DNA from: Heterodera schachtii
Lineage: Eukaryota > Nematoda > Chromadorea > Rhabditida > Heteroderidae
Length of the DNA: 64,000 nucleotides
Assembly: GCA_023374025.1 (NCBI GenBank)
Contig: SIJG01000205.1
Location: 1 to 64,000 of the forward strand
Direction of reading: 5' to 3'
The notes under the pieces are model-generated. The model saw only the letters and a list, made by a program, of their open reading frames with translations, was not told the DNA's origin and did not search any database. Position numbers and translations under genes: made by a program. Shown here piece after piece: positions 1-11,137 of the stretch (its first letter is position 1; each line of letters opens with the position of its first letter).

Positions 1-370
1 AGTAGAAAATGGATGCTAAGAAATCGAAAAATTGCTTAACAACAACCAAAAAAAACATTTTTTCGTGCATTTCAGGTCAATGAGAGCTCAGGAAAAAAAT
101 TAGGTTAAAACCTAAAAATATTAGCCCTAGTAATAATGATTTAGCAATACATATTACAGTATGTTAATTTAAAAGAAATTTATTAAAACTGACAAGCAAT
201 ATAATTATTTTAATAAAAATTATTTGTTTTTATGTTTACTGTCGAAAAGTCCACTATTTTTGTGTTTCTGTCGAAAAGTCCTTTACTGTCGAAATGTCCT
301 TTGCTGTCGAAAAGTCCTTCTGTCGAAAAGTCTTCTGTCGAAAAGTCCACTGTCGAAAAGTCCGGGAGCC
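1..370. mobile_element. Foldback-type element, right part (truncated by window edge)
   Basis: Nearly identical to 19252-19623 of the complete element in this window. It holds AT-rich internal sequence followed by about eight tandem units of CTGTCGAAAAGTCC type (about 240-363) and ends CCGGGAGCC. The 8 bases after it, CTCCTAAT at 371-378, equal the target duplication of the complete copy, so this is the same insertion carried in a segmental duplication, not an independent insertion. The left half lies outside the window. Confidence 0.8.
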
Positions 371-671
371 CTCCTAATAACTTCCCAATTAATTAATTAG
401 TTTGTTTTATTAATAAAGATTAAATGATTTTTTTATCTTTAATTTATAGACATTATTTTTAAAATTGTTTTCTTTATTTGTAATATAAAGCAAATTATCT
501 CAATAATGAATTATTTTCTTTATCATTGATTGAGAATAAAGAAAAATATGATTCGCGAATTAAAATTTATTTAAAAATGTATTAGGTGAACTATGTGATA
601 ATTTAATTTTTATATGTCAGGATGAGACAAGCAATGTAAAAATTAAAAAATGAAATGAGAAAACATAAAAA

Positions 672-1800
672 TAGAGATCGGCATTTGCGAAAATACGGAT
701 AAGTATCAGTATTACGTACTTGACATCGATACGGATTAAGTATTTACGGACTAAAAATACGGAAAATCCGTAGTACGTAAAAATACGTATACAGGAAAAA
801 TACGGATCCGTATACGGATAAGTATTTTTTCTTTTTTGGTAAAAATTGGTTTAATAAAATATAAATCTTTAATATTAAAGCTAGAGATTTTTTCTAACAA
901 ATTAGTATCTATTCTAAGCAACAAAATTCAAGATAACAAAAAATTTTAACAACAAATTGAAGTTAAGGTAAATTTTCAGTAATTTTTAATATTAATCATA
1001 CATGGACAGGAGGAAGGTGGATTAGAAATACATACCTGCTTTATGAATACGAAATATCCTCCCCACCTCCGCCGAGGCCAAAATTTTTACGATATAAAAA
1101 TGCTCAAAAATTTTTCTGACATGACCATTTTGCTTTTCACCCCAATTTTTTGCGGCCCGCTTTTTCAAAAAAAAATTTTTGGAAACAGGGAAGGGGGTGT
1201 GATCCGGCGGTGCCGATAGGCGTCGCCGGGAAATTTTTAAATTTAATTGCAAATTGTTAACAGATTTACACCAAAAAATGAGTAAACTTGCGCTTTTTAA
1301 CATTTAATGAATTTCATTGAAAAATTTTCATAAAATATCTATAATTTAGAAAAATTTATAAATTGGAAAAATGAAATATAATTTCGTTAAATTTAAACGA
1401 ATTGCAATTCAATAACGCAAAGATTTTGAGTTTTTTGGCATAAAATTTTGCTTTTTTCCAATTTAGTAATTTTTCAATATTTCCAGTGCTTTTTCGATTT
1501 TCATCGAAAACTTTACGGAATAGACTCTAAATTTTGGCGAATTGACTACACAAAATTTAAAAATTACTCCATTTCACCTTAAAAAACGCCAAAAAAGAAT
1601 AGTCTGTAATACGTATCACAATTTATACGGATCAGTATCAGTATTACGTACTTCACATCGATACGGATTACGTACTTACGTATTAAAAATACGGAAAATC
1701 CGTAGTACGTAAAAATGCGTATCGGCCGAAAAAAAATACGTATTACGGACTACGGATCCGTAAAAACACGTATACGGATCCGGTCCGTAGCCGATCTCTA
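672..1800. mobile_element. hAT-like non-autonomous element, family 1, copy 1
   Basis: Terminal inverted repeats TAGAGATCGGC and GCCGATCTCTA are flanked by the perfect 8-bp direct repeat CATAAAAA (664-671 and 1801-1808). An 8-bp target duplication with termini starting TAGRG is typical of the hAT superfamily. Both ends carry subterminal motifs built from TACGGATCCGTA and CGATACGGATTA. The centre contains a GC-rich hairpin core (1204-1229). No transposase is encoded; the short minus-strand frame inside is low-complexity. It is a miniature element needing a transposase from elsewhere. Confidence 0.85.
1204..1229. other. GC-rich hairpin core, copy 1
   Basis: Arms CCGGCGGTGCC and GGCGTCGCCGG face each other across GATA and pair along 11 positions with two G-T wobbles. 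This is a striking GC island in very AT-rich DNA. The same core recurs at 3796-3821 and 20465-20490, in a different element family at 9152-9179, and in decayed form at 47846-47866 and 27564-27583. Confidence 0.85.
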
Positions 1801-2468
1801 CATAAAAATAACAAAGAATAGCTAAAAGAAATTACTAAAAAGAACAAATTTGAGATTATAAAATAATTAAACTTTACAATAGAAAAATAAATACACAAAT
1901 AACACAATGAGCAAATAATTACATTTTATATACATCCATTAAAAGATTAAAATGTCAAGGCGTACGCAAGAAAAATTTGTGGATCAAGTACAAGTTTAAA
2001 AATTCAAAAAGTGCACTAGGAAGTAGCAATTAAATATAATTTGAAGATACAAATTTTTAAATGAATAAACAACAAATAAATACTATGTAATAATATAAAA
2101 CGTGATATTAGATGCAAAAATACCAAGAGAATTATTTAAAATAGTAAAATTAGTGAGTAATATTTTAAATTTTTTGTATAATGATTGAAAAAAAAGTTAT
2201 TAAATGTAAAAATTATTATTTAAATAATAAAATACAAAAAAAAGTTATATTTGAATTGCTCAATGCTAAATTTAAAAAAAATTATAATTTAAAAAATACT
2301 TGAAACATAAGTAATAATTTATTTTAGCACAGAATAAATTAGTTTTATGAAAAAAGATTGAATAAATTAAATTATTAAAAAAGATTGAAAAATATTATTG
2401 AAAAATTTATAGAAAACCAAAATATTTCAACTTATTCTTTTAAAAAAATAATTAAAAAATAATGAACA

Positions 2469-2693
2469 TTAGTTGATTATCTCAATTAACTCGTCGAGAA
2501 TACTTTGATTTTTCAAAATAATTTGTTTGTATTTTTAAAAAACCGACAATGAAATGAAAGGCATATTAAAAATATTGCAAATTTCATTAAACCATAATAG
2601 AAATAACTTTGCATTATAAATCTTAACATATACAATGTACTTAATTAATAATAAGTTAAATGAAAGATCTTGTACAATGAGACACCAGAGCAT
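2469..2693 (-). pseudogene. Decayed ORF, copy 1 of a frame open at 21702-21932
   Basis: The minus strand reads from an ATG at 2693 through a hydrophobic segment that matches the ORF at 21702-21932, including IYNAKLFLLWFNEICNIF, then reaches an early stop after NMPFISLSVF. The C-terminal portion ending LDELIEIIN is still recognisable beyond the stop. I do not recognise the protein. It may be a decayed exon or chance; that one of three copies stays open is the only support. Confidence 0.3.
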
Positions 2694-3384
2694 AAAGTAA
2701 TTATTTAATTAAAAAGCCATATTTTCTATTTCAAAATAAAAATGAATTCAAATTAACAAAAGATTTTAATTAATTTTTTTAATTTAAAAAACCTAAACTA
2801 ATAATTATTCTATTTAATTATTTTGTATAATAAAATATTTTAATTATTTTTTGAATTTAAAATACTTAAACTAATAATTATTCTATTTTAATTATTTTGT
2901 ATATTAAAATAATATAAAAAGGATTTGAAAAACATTAAGATGTAAGTTTATAATATTTATCATATTAAAGATTATTTTCTTAATTTTGTAATGATAAATC
3001 AAAATAATTAAAGGAATTAATGAAAAACTAATCTACAAGAATTCCTTAGTGCAAAATATCAATTAAAGCGGAATTAACTCCAGGAGTGAAAAAATAAATA
3101 GTATAAGTTCATATTTAAATTAAAAAAATAAATTATTTTTGCAATTATTGCTTCTTAAATTGTTTTTCCCAGTTCTTGAAATTTATACCTAACTCTATTA
3201 AAAATATTCAAATTTCTTTTATCAATTACTAAAGAAATTCTGATTTCTCTAGAGATTTTTTTAATTTTCAAATTAAATAAAGTAATTAACATTCTTTTTA
3301 AAATTTTTCCATTTGGTATTTTCTATATTATTATTTTTTATGTTTTTTAAATTAAATTTATATTCCTTATTTTTAATTAAAAAT

Positions 3385-4385
3385 ACGTATACAGGAAAAA
3401 TACGGATCCGTATACGGATAAGTATTTTTCTTTTTTGGGAAAAAATGGTTTAATAAAATATAAATCTTTAATATTAAAGCTAGAGATTTTTTCTACAAAT
3501 TAGTATCTATTCTAAGCAACAAAATCAAGATAACAAAAAATTTAACAACAAATTGAAGTTAAGGAAATTTCAGTAATTTTTAATATAATCATACATGGAC
3601 AGGAGGAAGGTGGATTAGAAATACATACCTGCTTTATGAATACGAAATATCCTCCCACCTCCGCCGAGGCCAAAATTTTTACGATATAAAAATGCTCAAA
3701 AATTTTTCTGACATGACCATTTTGCTTTTCACCCCAATTTTTTGCGGCCCGCTTTTTCAAAAAAAAATTTTTGGAAACAGGGAAGGGGGTGTGATCCGGC
3801 GGTGCCGATAGGCGTCGCCGGGAAATTTTTTAAATTTAATTGCAAATTGTTAACAGATTTACACCCAAAAATGAGTAAACTTGCGCTTTTTAACATTTAA
3901 TGAATTTCATTGAAAAATTTTCATAAAATATCTATAATTTAGAAAAATTTATAAATTGGAAAAATGAAATATAATTCGTTAAATTTAAAACGAATTGCAA
4001 TTCAAAACGCAAAGATTTGAGTTTTTGGCATAAAATTTTGCTTTTTTCCAATTTAGTAATTTTTCAATATTTCCAGTGCTTTTTCGATTTTCATCGAAAA
4101 CTTTACGGAAATAGACTCTAAATTTTGGCGAATTGACTACACAAATTTAAAAATTATCCATTTCACCTTAAAAAACGCCAAAAAAGAATAGTCTGTAATA
4201 CGTATCACATTTATACGGATCAGTATCAGTATTACGTACTTACATCGATACGGATTACGTACTTACGTATTAAAAATACGGAAAATCCGTAGTACGAAAA
4301 ATGCGTATCGGCCGAAAAAAATACGTATTACGGACTACGGATCCGTAAAAACACGTATACGGATCCGGTCCGTAGCCGATCTCTA
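3385..4385. mobile_element. hAT-like element, family 1, copy 2, left end missing
   Basis: Right terminal repeat GCCGATCTCTA is present, ending at 4385 and followed by CATAAAA. The left ~105 bp, including the left terminal repeat, is absent because the tandem-duplication junction falls inside the element. The interior matches 778-1800 apart from small indels. Confidence 0.85.
3796..3821. other. GC-rich hairpin core, copy 2
   Basis: Same arms and GATA loop as 1204-1229, with no base change in the core, although the surrounding copy is peppered with small deletions. Confidence 0.85.
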
Positions 4386-5037
4386 CATAAAATAACAAAG
4401 AATAACTAAAAAATATTAAAAAGAATAAATTTGAGATTATTAACAATAATTAAACTTTTACAATAGAAAAATAAATACACAAATAACCAAGGAGTAAATA
4501 TTTTACATTTTATACATCCATTAAAACATTAAAATGTCAAGGCGTACGCAGAAAAATTTGTGGGTCGAGTATAAGTTTAAAAATCAAAAAGTGCACTAGG
4601 CAGTAGCAATTAAATATAATTTAAATACAAATTTTTAAATGAATAAACAACAAATAAATATTATGTAATAATATAAAAACGTGATATTAGATGCAAAAAA
4701 TACCAAGAGAATTATTAAATAGTAAAATTAGTGAGTAATATTTTAAATTTTTTGTATACATGATGAAAAAAAAGTTATAAATGTAAAAATTATTATTTAA
4801 ATAAAAAATACAAAAAAAAGTAGATTTGAATTGCTCAATGCTAAATTTAAAAAAATTATAATTTAAAAAATACTTGAAACAAAGTAATATTTATTTTAGC
4901 ACAGAATAAATTAGTTTATGAAAAAAGATTGATAAATTAAATTATTAAAAAGATTGAAAAATATTATTGAAAAATTTATAGAAAACCAAAATATTTCAAC
5001 TTATTCTTTTAAAAAAATAATTAAAAAATAATGAACA

Positions 5038-5257
5038 TTAGTTGATTATCTCAATAACTCGTCGAGAATACTTTGATTTTTCAAAATAATTGTTTGTATT
5101 TTAAAAAAACCGACAATGAAATGAAAGGCATATTAAAAATATTGCAAATTTCATAAACCATAATAGAAATAACTTTGCATTATAAATCTAACATTACAAT
5201 GTACTTAATTAATAATAAGTTAAATGAAAGATCTTGTACAATGAGACACCAGAGCAT
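5038..5257 (-). pseudogene. Decayed ORF, copy 2 of a frame open at 21702-21932
   Basis: Same decayed minus-strand frame as at 2469-2693, with further one-base deletions, so no continuous frame remains. Function unknown. Confidence 0.25.
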
Positions 5258-5921
5258 AAAGTAATTATTTAATTAAAAAGCCATATTTTCTATTTCAAAA
5301 TAAAAATGAATTCAAATTAACAAAAGATTTAATTAATTTTTTAATTTAAAAAACCCAAACTAATAATTATTCTATTTATTATTTTGAATACTAAATATTT
5401 TAATTATTTTTTGAATTTAAAATACTTAAACTAATAATTATTTATTTTAATTATTGTATATTAAAATAATATAAAAAGGATTTGAAAAACATTAAGATGT
5501 AAGTTTTAATATTCATATAAAGATTATTTTCTTAATTTGTAATGATAAATCAAAAATTAAAGGATTAATGAAAAACTAATCTACAAGAATTCCTTAGTGC
5601 AAAATATCAATTAAAGCGGAATTAACTCCAGGAGTGAAAAATAAATAGTATAAGTTCATATTTAAATTAAAAAAATAAATATTTTTGCAATATTGCTTCT
5701 TAAATGTTTTTTCCCAGTTCTTGAAATTTTATACCTAACTCTATTAAAAATATTCAAATTTCTTTTATCAATTACTAAAGAAATTCTGATTTCTCTAGAG
5801 ATTTTTTTAATTTTCAATTAAATAAGTAATTAACATTCTTTTTAAAATTTTTCCATTTGGTATTTTCTATATTATTATTTTTTATGTTTTTAAATTAATT
5901 TATATTCCTTATTTTTAATTA

Positions 5922-6240
5922 AATTGTCTATTAGCGAAGGTAATGGCGAGTGTTGTTCCCAGTCTTTGGGCTCAAACAACAAGAAGAAAACAATCTGTCG
6001 CTCCCCAGTCTTTGGGCAAAAGCAACTAGATGAAATGCCGACTTCGAATTGAAGCGACAAAATTCCTATCTTCCGTTGAAACAAAACGGCAAAATGAGCT
6101 TACTCAGTTGAGTCCAGGAGCGCCACGTAGAACAAAATTTGGGGCGGGATGTGCTCGAACGTCTTCGGCTTGGCCGGGGTTGCAATTGACCACGGCGTAA
6201 AAAGACAAAGGCACAACGAATGAGAAAACTCCTAATCAAA
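5922..6240. other. GC-richer unclassified island
   Basis: Markedly more G+C than its surroundings. It contains two direct copies of CCCAGTCTTTGGGC (about 5958 and 6004), each itself an inverted repeat (CCCA/TGGG), and a block around 6140-6200 with CTTCGGCTTGGCCGGGG. No frame of convincing length is seen. It could be the remnant of a transposable element, possibly part of an LTR, but no terminal repeats or coding motifs are recognisable. Confidence 0.35.
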
Positions 6241-8693
6241 TCAATTCAACAAATTAAAACAATCCAATTTATTTATGTCCGAAGCCGATGAATAATATCA
6301 AAATAAATTAAGAGACCACAATTTGAAGATGAGAAGAAAAAGCACAAAATTACCAATTACATAAAATTACGGAATAATGTCATCGGGGAAAGTGAACAAT
6401 TAACCAAAAATAATGAAAACAAAATGCAAAATTTAAAATATTTAAATCAAAAACGAATTGTCTTTATAGCACATAATATGATTGTTTTGAAATTTTGTTT
6501 TATTTCTGGAACTGGGTATATATAAATGTATAATTTAAAAATTTTCTTTTTCTAAATGTATTTTTAAATAAAATTTATTGTTATGGGTTGGGGCCGCTTC
6601 CTCTGCCGCAACTTCTGATTATTTTATTATGTATATAGTCATTTCTATTTCTTTTCAAAAATACATATTTATTTTAAAAAATTTTATTGGAATTTTATAA
6701 AACTTACTAAATTACTAAAAGAAATTTGCTTCTATCTTCATTTCCTAAAATTTATTTTTCATTTATTATTAATTCATTACTGCGAGCGAGAATAGAACAT
6801 TAAATATTTTATTTTTAATTTTAGATTTTATTTTTAAACAGAAATCGTCTCTACATCCTCGTCTAATAAGTACTTGTCACTGACACATCAATAATAAAAA
6901 CTTAAGAAAAAACCTATTTTATTTATTTTCATATGTACGACAAAATATATACAATATCTTTTAAAGAGTTGTTTTACATTTATCATTGCTTAATTATTTC
7001 ATATTTTAAAGTGTACTTTTTAAGAATAATTTTTATTTTTTGTTTTGGTATTAAGCTGATAGATTGGAACTGTAAATGTTTGTTTTTAAATTTTGATTTA
7101 TTTTTAAACAATTTTATTTAGTTTTCTGACTTAATTAATTTTTTCTTAATTTTAATAGGTTCACTAGTCTAAAAGGTGCATTTTTAAAAAGAAATTTCTA
7201 TTTATTTTTTAAATTTTTGTTTTAACAGATAAGTTGATCTTTTTGTTCATTTATTATTTAAAAATTTTATATTAATCTTATATATTTGAAATATTTTTAA
7301 GTTAAGTTCTTTTTAATTTGTTGCAATATTTATTACCGAAAAGGCTATCATAATTTTAATTATTTTGTTCAAAAATCACTCAATTAAATCTGTTGTTTCA
7401 ATTGCAAAATTCTGCACGAAAATTCAACATAAATAAATTTTGATAATGGTTGAATCAGCAGTCATTTTAGACATTTCTACCAATACATTTTTTAATAATG
7501 ATGCTGTTTTACTTTTTTTTTTGTTTTTTCATTTTGAAATACAGCTAAGAATTTGTTTTTCTGATTATTAAAACATAAAAAAATCTTTGGTCAATTTGAA
7601 ATACAAAATGGTTAAATTAATTCAAACTTTTTAAATTGTTTTGTAATTAGAACGCAAAACTAAGTGATTTATTGAAACAAATTAATAAAGATGTTTATTA
7701 TATTAATATAAACAAAATTTTTTAGCACATAATGACGACATTTATGGACATTTCACCACACAAAAAAGAACATTAGTGCCTATTTTAACCATATTAAAAA
7801 ATAATTAAAAATTTGCCACTACATTTGTTCGACTTGCTCAAAACAGTGAGACATTAACTAATTTAAAAAGGTCTCAAAAATTGCCATATTTTGCACCATT
7901 TTTTATTTAATTTGGAAAATCTTTTCGATAAATAAAATTTTTTGTCAATTAAACGAAATATTTATGTCATTAACTCATTTAAAGAAAAGTTGAATAAATG
8001 GTATAGTTTCGAAAAAAACATCTATTTAAAATAAAATATTAGCAACATTAAATAAAAAAAAACTCACTGCTTTAAATCAGCTATTAAATTAAAAAAAACA
8101 TTTTTTATGGATCAGATTATTTATTTATTTTTAGTTTTTTTTTACCTGCTACTCATTTACCATGTTCACAATATACTTAAAAGTATTGCTTTTTTGAAAA
8201 TAATTTAAGTTAGAAAAAATATTTATAAAAAAATGTTCTAAATTTTAATTTTATATAGAAAATATAAACAGCAATAATAATCAATTTAAAACCGGAAACC
8301 TACAGCCACGCCCACCGCACCAACCGAACCGAACCAAGCATGAAAATCGAATTGCTTTCTAAATATGAAATCAGTAAATTTTTATAGTTTCTAATATTTC
8401 TAATTCAACATTTGATTTTTATTTTTGTTGTTTATTTATTCTTATTTTTTAAAAAAAATTGTTTTGGTTTGTTTTTATTTGTTCCCATTAGAATATTTGT
8501 TTAGTATAATTGAATTTGGGATTTTGTGTTGTGGTTAAGCTAATTATTTATAAGACAAATACTTAATTTTAGTTAAGATTAAATAAAAAAGACGGTTCTT
8601 CAAATTAGTTTATATGTTCGATTAGCATTTATTTTAAATATGTTATAAATTTATTTTTGGTTAAAATATTGCAAATTATTCTTGAATTATAAT
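6241..8693. other. AT-rich stretch without recognisable gene
   Basis: Long A/T runs with stops in all frames. The only GC-rich patch is 8290-8340 (CCGAACCGAACC-like short repeat), which I cannot assign. No RNA gene or repeat boundary was recognised. Confidence 0.5.
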
Positions 8694-9151
8694 TAGAGTA
8701 GCACGGGACCGGGATTTTTGGCAAAAACCGGGACCGGGACTAGAAAAGTCGGGACCGGGACCTCGATTTTCGTCCGGGACCGGGTCCGCAAGAAAAGCCG
8801 GGACCGGGACCAACCGGGAATTTTCCCAAGAGAAAATTTTTTTGAAAAAATTTTAAAAATTTTCGTGAATTTTGTTACGCAAATTACCTAAATTCAAAAA
8901 GGTACCCATAAAATTTTTTAAATTTTCTTTTAGGGGAGGAATTCGAACAATTTTCTATTATTCTCTGGAAAGTTTTTATAAATTTTCATTTCGGGGGGGG
9001 GGGGAATCTGGAATCTTGGAATTTTCTGGGTCACAAAATTCTGGATTTTTTAATAAATTAACAATTTCTTAAATTTTTGCTTTTAAATCGCTGTTTTTGT
9101 GGCGCTGTTTTCTAAAAAACTTTTGGGAACATTGGTGAGGGGGCGGCAGGG

Positions 9152-9179
9152 TCCGGCGGTGCCGATAGGCGCCGCCGGA
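9152..9179. other. GC-rich hairpin core, family 2 version
   Basis: Arms TCCGGCGGTGCC and GGCGCCGCCGGA pair over 12 positions (one G-T wobble) across GATA. This is the strongest version of the core shared by several element families. Confidence 0.85.
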
Positions 9180-9352
9180 AAAATTTTGAAATTTTGAGTG
9201 AAATATGTTAACAGAATTTGTAAAAATGACCAATATTTGGTTAATTTGTTACTGTTTAAAAATTAAATAAAAATAAACTTGGAATATTTTATTTATTAAT
9301 TAAAATTTCAATTACAAAAATGGTAAAGAAAATATAAAAAATATTCTGTTCA

Positions 9353-9422
9353 AGTGGGGAATTGAACCCAAGCGAAAAATAATGAAAGTCAGAAGGTTTA
9401 GCCACTAGACCACATAACGACG
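9353..9422 (-). tRNA. tRNA-Glu(TTC)-like pseudogene inside family 2 element
   Basis: On the minus strand a good internal A box (TGGTCTAGTGG) is followed by an anticodon-loop-like CTTTCAT with TTC, then a T-arm GGGTTCAATTCCC. The order and spacing resemble a nematode tRNA-Glu. The two acceptor strands (GTCGTTA and CTTGAAC) do not pair and one T-stem pair is mismatched, so it is probably a decayed tRNA gene or a tRNA-derived segment carried by the transposon. Confidence 0.5.
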
Positions 9423-11038
9423 TGAAAAACAAGGCAATAAATAAAATAAATAATGAATTTTTTTTTCAAAGATTTCTCCTTCTCACCAATTCCCTTCTCT
9501 TTTCTCACCCAGACCCCCATTCTTACCAGTGCTTATTTAGTCCCGCCGGGACCGGGACTGGCAAAACCGGGATTTCCATTTTTTCAAAAAACCGGGATCG
9601 GGACTGGGACCGGGACCTGAAAAAACCGGGATTTCCCGACCCGGTCCCGGTCCCGGTCCCGTGCTACTCTATTTACATAATAATTTTTTTTTTTGTAAAT
9701 TTTGGAAATTTTAGCGAAATTTTTTAAATATGGGAAATAATATTAGAATTTATAAGAATTTTTTTTAATTTACAAAATAATTTATCAATGAAAAGAAAAG
9801 AGAGAAAGTTTAAAAAAATTCTTTTCTTCAGTATCGAATATTATGTGAAATATTTTTTTTTAATTTTGAATATAAAAAATATTTAAAATAAAATTTAAAT
9901 TATTAAATAAATGTGTTAATGCTTTATCATAACGATTTTTTCAATTTATTCATTTTTGGGTTTTATATTTATTTTCCTTATGATATTTTATTTATGCTAT
10001 ACCATTATGTGCATTTTTATTTTAGATTTCAAGATTTTTACAATTATTGAATGTTTATTTTAATTAAAAAATGCTCTTAAATTAAAAATTTACATTTTTA
10101 ATTTTTCTTGCGGAGTAACTCTTCATGCATTCATTTTTTAGCGCAATATTGAGTTATATAAATATTTTATGTTTTCATATGAATCTTTTAGTTTGGTTTT
10201 GTGTAATTAATACTTTTGCATAATAATTAAAAAATATTATTTATTATAGTCTTATTATAAATTGGCAAAGTAATTTTTAATATATTTTTAGTGTTTCTTT
10301 TTGCAAATAAAATTTGTTCATTATAATTATTTTAATAATCTTCTTGTTGACTGATAAGTTACTTTTTAATATTATATCTGAATTTTTTATTTTATTTTTG
10401 AAACTGTAATAAACTTTACTAATATTTTTTCCATCGAATTTCATTAAGTAAATTTTACATTCGAATTACTGTGACAGCATTTTTATGTGGAAGATCTGCT
10501 TTTAATTAATAAATGGTTTTTTTTATTTTATTGAAATAAATTTGTATACATTTTTTCAACTTTTTTAGTTTAAATATTGAATTAAAAATAAATTTAATTT
10601 AATTTAAAATAAATTTTTTGTAAATCAAAATCTTTACTTAAGTATTTTTGTAAAAAAATTTACACAAAATTGAAAAAAAAAATTTTTTTCAATTTTTTTA
10701 TTTTATGCTGATAATAATATATTTTTTATATATTTTTTTAATTGCTTTTATTTTTCATTTTTTGTTTATGTTTACTTCGTATATTTAATATATATTTTTT
10801 AATAAATATTTATAAATATTCTGTTTTACGTGGAATATTTTTAGGTAGATGATGTAAATTTTATTTGTTTTAGACTGAATTATGGTTTGGCTTATCGAAT
10901 AATTGTGATTGCTATTAGCGATTTTTTCCTTTGCATTGTATCTAGTTTTATTGACACCTTTATTAACTACTAGTTTTTAATTAAAAAAGATTACTGAATA
11001 CCGTACAAAAATATGGTTTTCTTATAGTTATTAAGACG

Positions 11039-11137
11039 GCTAAAATACCATGGGCACTAAAATGTCATGGGACGTGTAAACTGTTTTTGCGACGCGTAAA
11101 ATGCCATGGGAAGGAAAAATTCCATGGGATGCGTAAA
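11039..11137. repeat. Degenerate short tandem repeat (TAAAATGCCATGGG unit)
   Basis: Four or five imperfect copies of a TAAAATGCCATGGGACG-like unit, with CCATGGG, TCATGGG, CCATGGG and CCATGGG at irregular spacing. No coding potential. Confidence 0.55.

Larger units (their letters stand above)
778..3384. repeat. Tandem duplication, unit 1 (~2.6 kb)
   Basis: The sequence starting AAATACGTATACAGG at about 777 restarts at about 3385 and runs in the same order to about 5921. The unit includes most of the family 1 hAT-like element plus about 1.6 kb of AT-rich flank. The junction at about 3384 falls where AT-rich flank (TTTTTAATTAA) abuts the interior of the element, so the break is inside the transposon and not at its end. 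A third, partly diverged copy lies at 19252-22495. Apart from the element and a decayed ORF, the unit holds no gene. Confidence 0.9.
3385..5921. repeat. Tandem duplication, unit 2, rich in small deletions
   Basis: Colinear with 778-3384. Compared with unit 1 and the third copy near 20 kb, this unit lacks single bases again and again where the other two agree, for example CTACAAATTAG for CTAACAAATTAG and AAATCAAG for AAATTCAAG. Such a deletion-biased pattern looks like uncorrected long-read sequence. The unit contains hairpin core copy 2 (3796-3821) and no gene. Confidence 0.85.
8694..9671. mobile_element. hAT-like non-autonomous element, family 2
   Basis: The ends form an inverted repeat, TAGAGTAGCACGGGACCGGG against CCCGGTCCCGTGCTACTCTA. 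Subterminal arrays of CCGGGACCGGGAC type lie at 8706-8820 and, inverted, at 9540-9660. The TAGAG start fits hAT-type termini. The flanking 8 bases (ATTATAAT and TTTACATA) do not match, so no target duplication is proven. The interior carries the GC-rich hairpin core shared with family 1 (9152-9179) and a tRNA-like sequence. No transposase is encoded. Confidence 0.8.

Noticed and set aside
1022..1303. 93-residue minus-strand ORF and its relative at 3542-3760
   Set aside because: Both lie inside the family 1 miniature element across its hairpin core. The frame is not kept between copies and no domain is visible.
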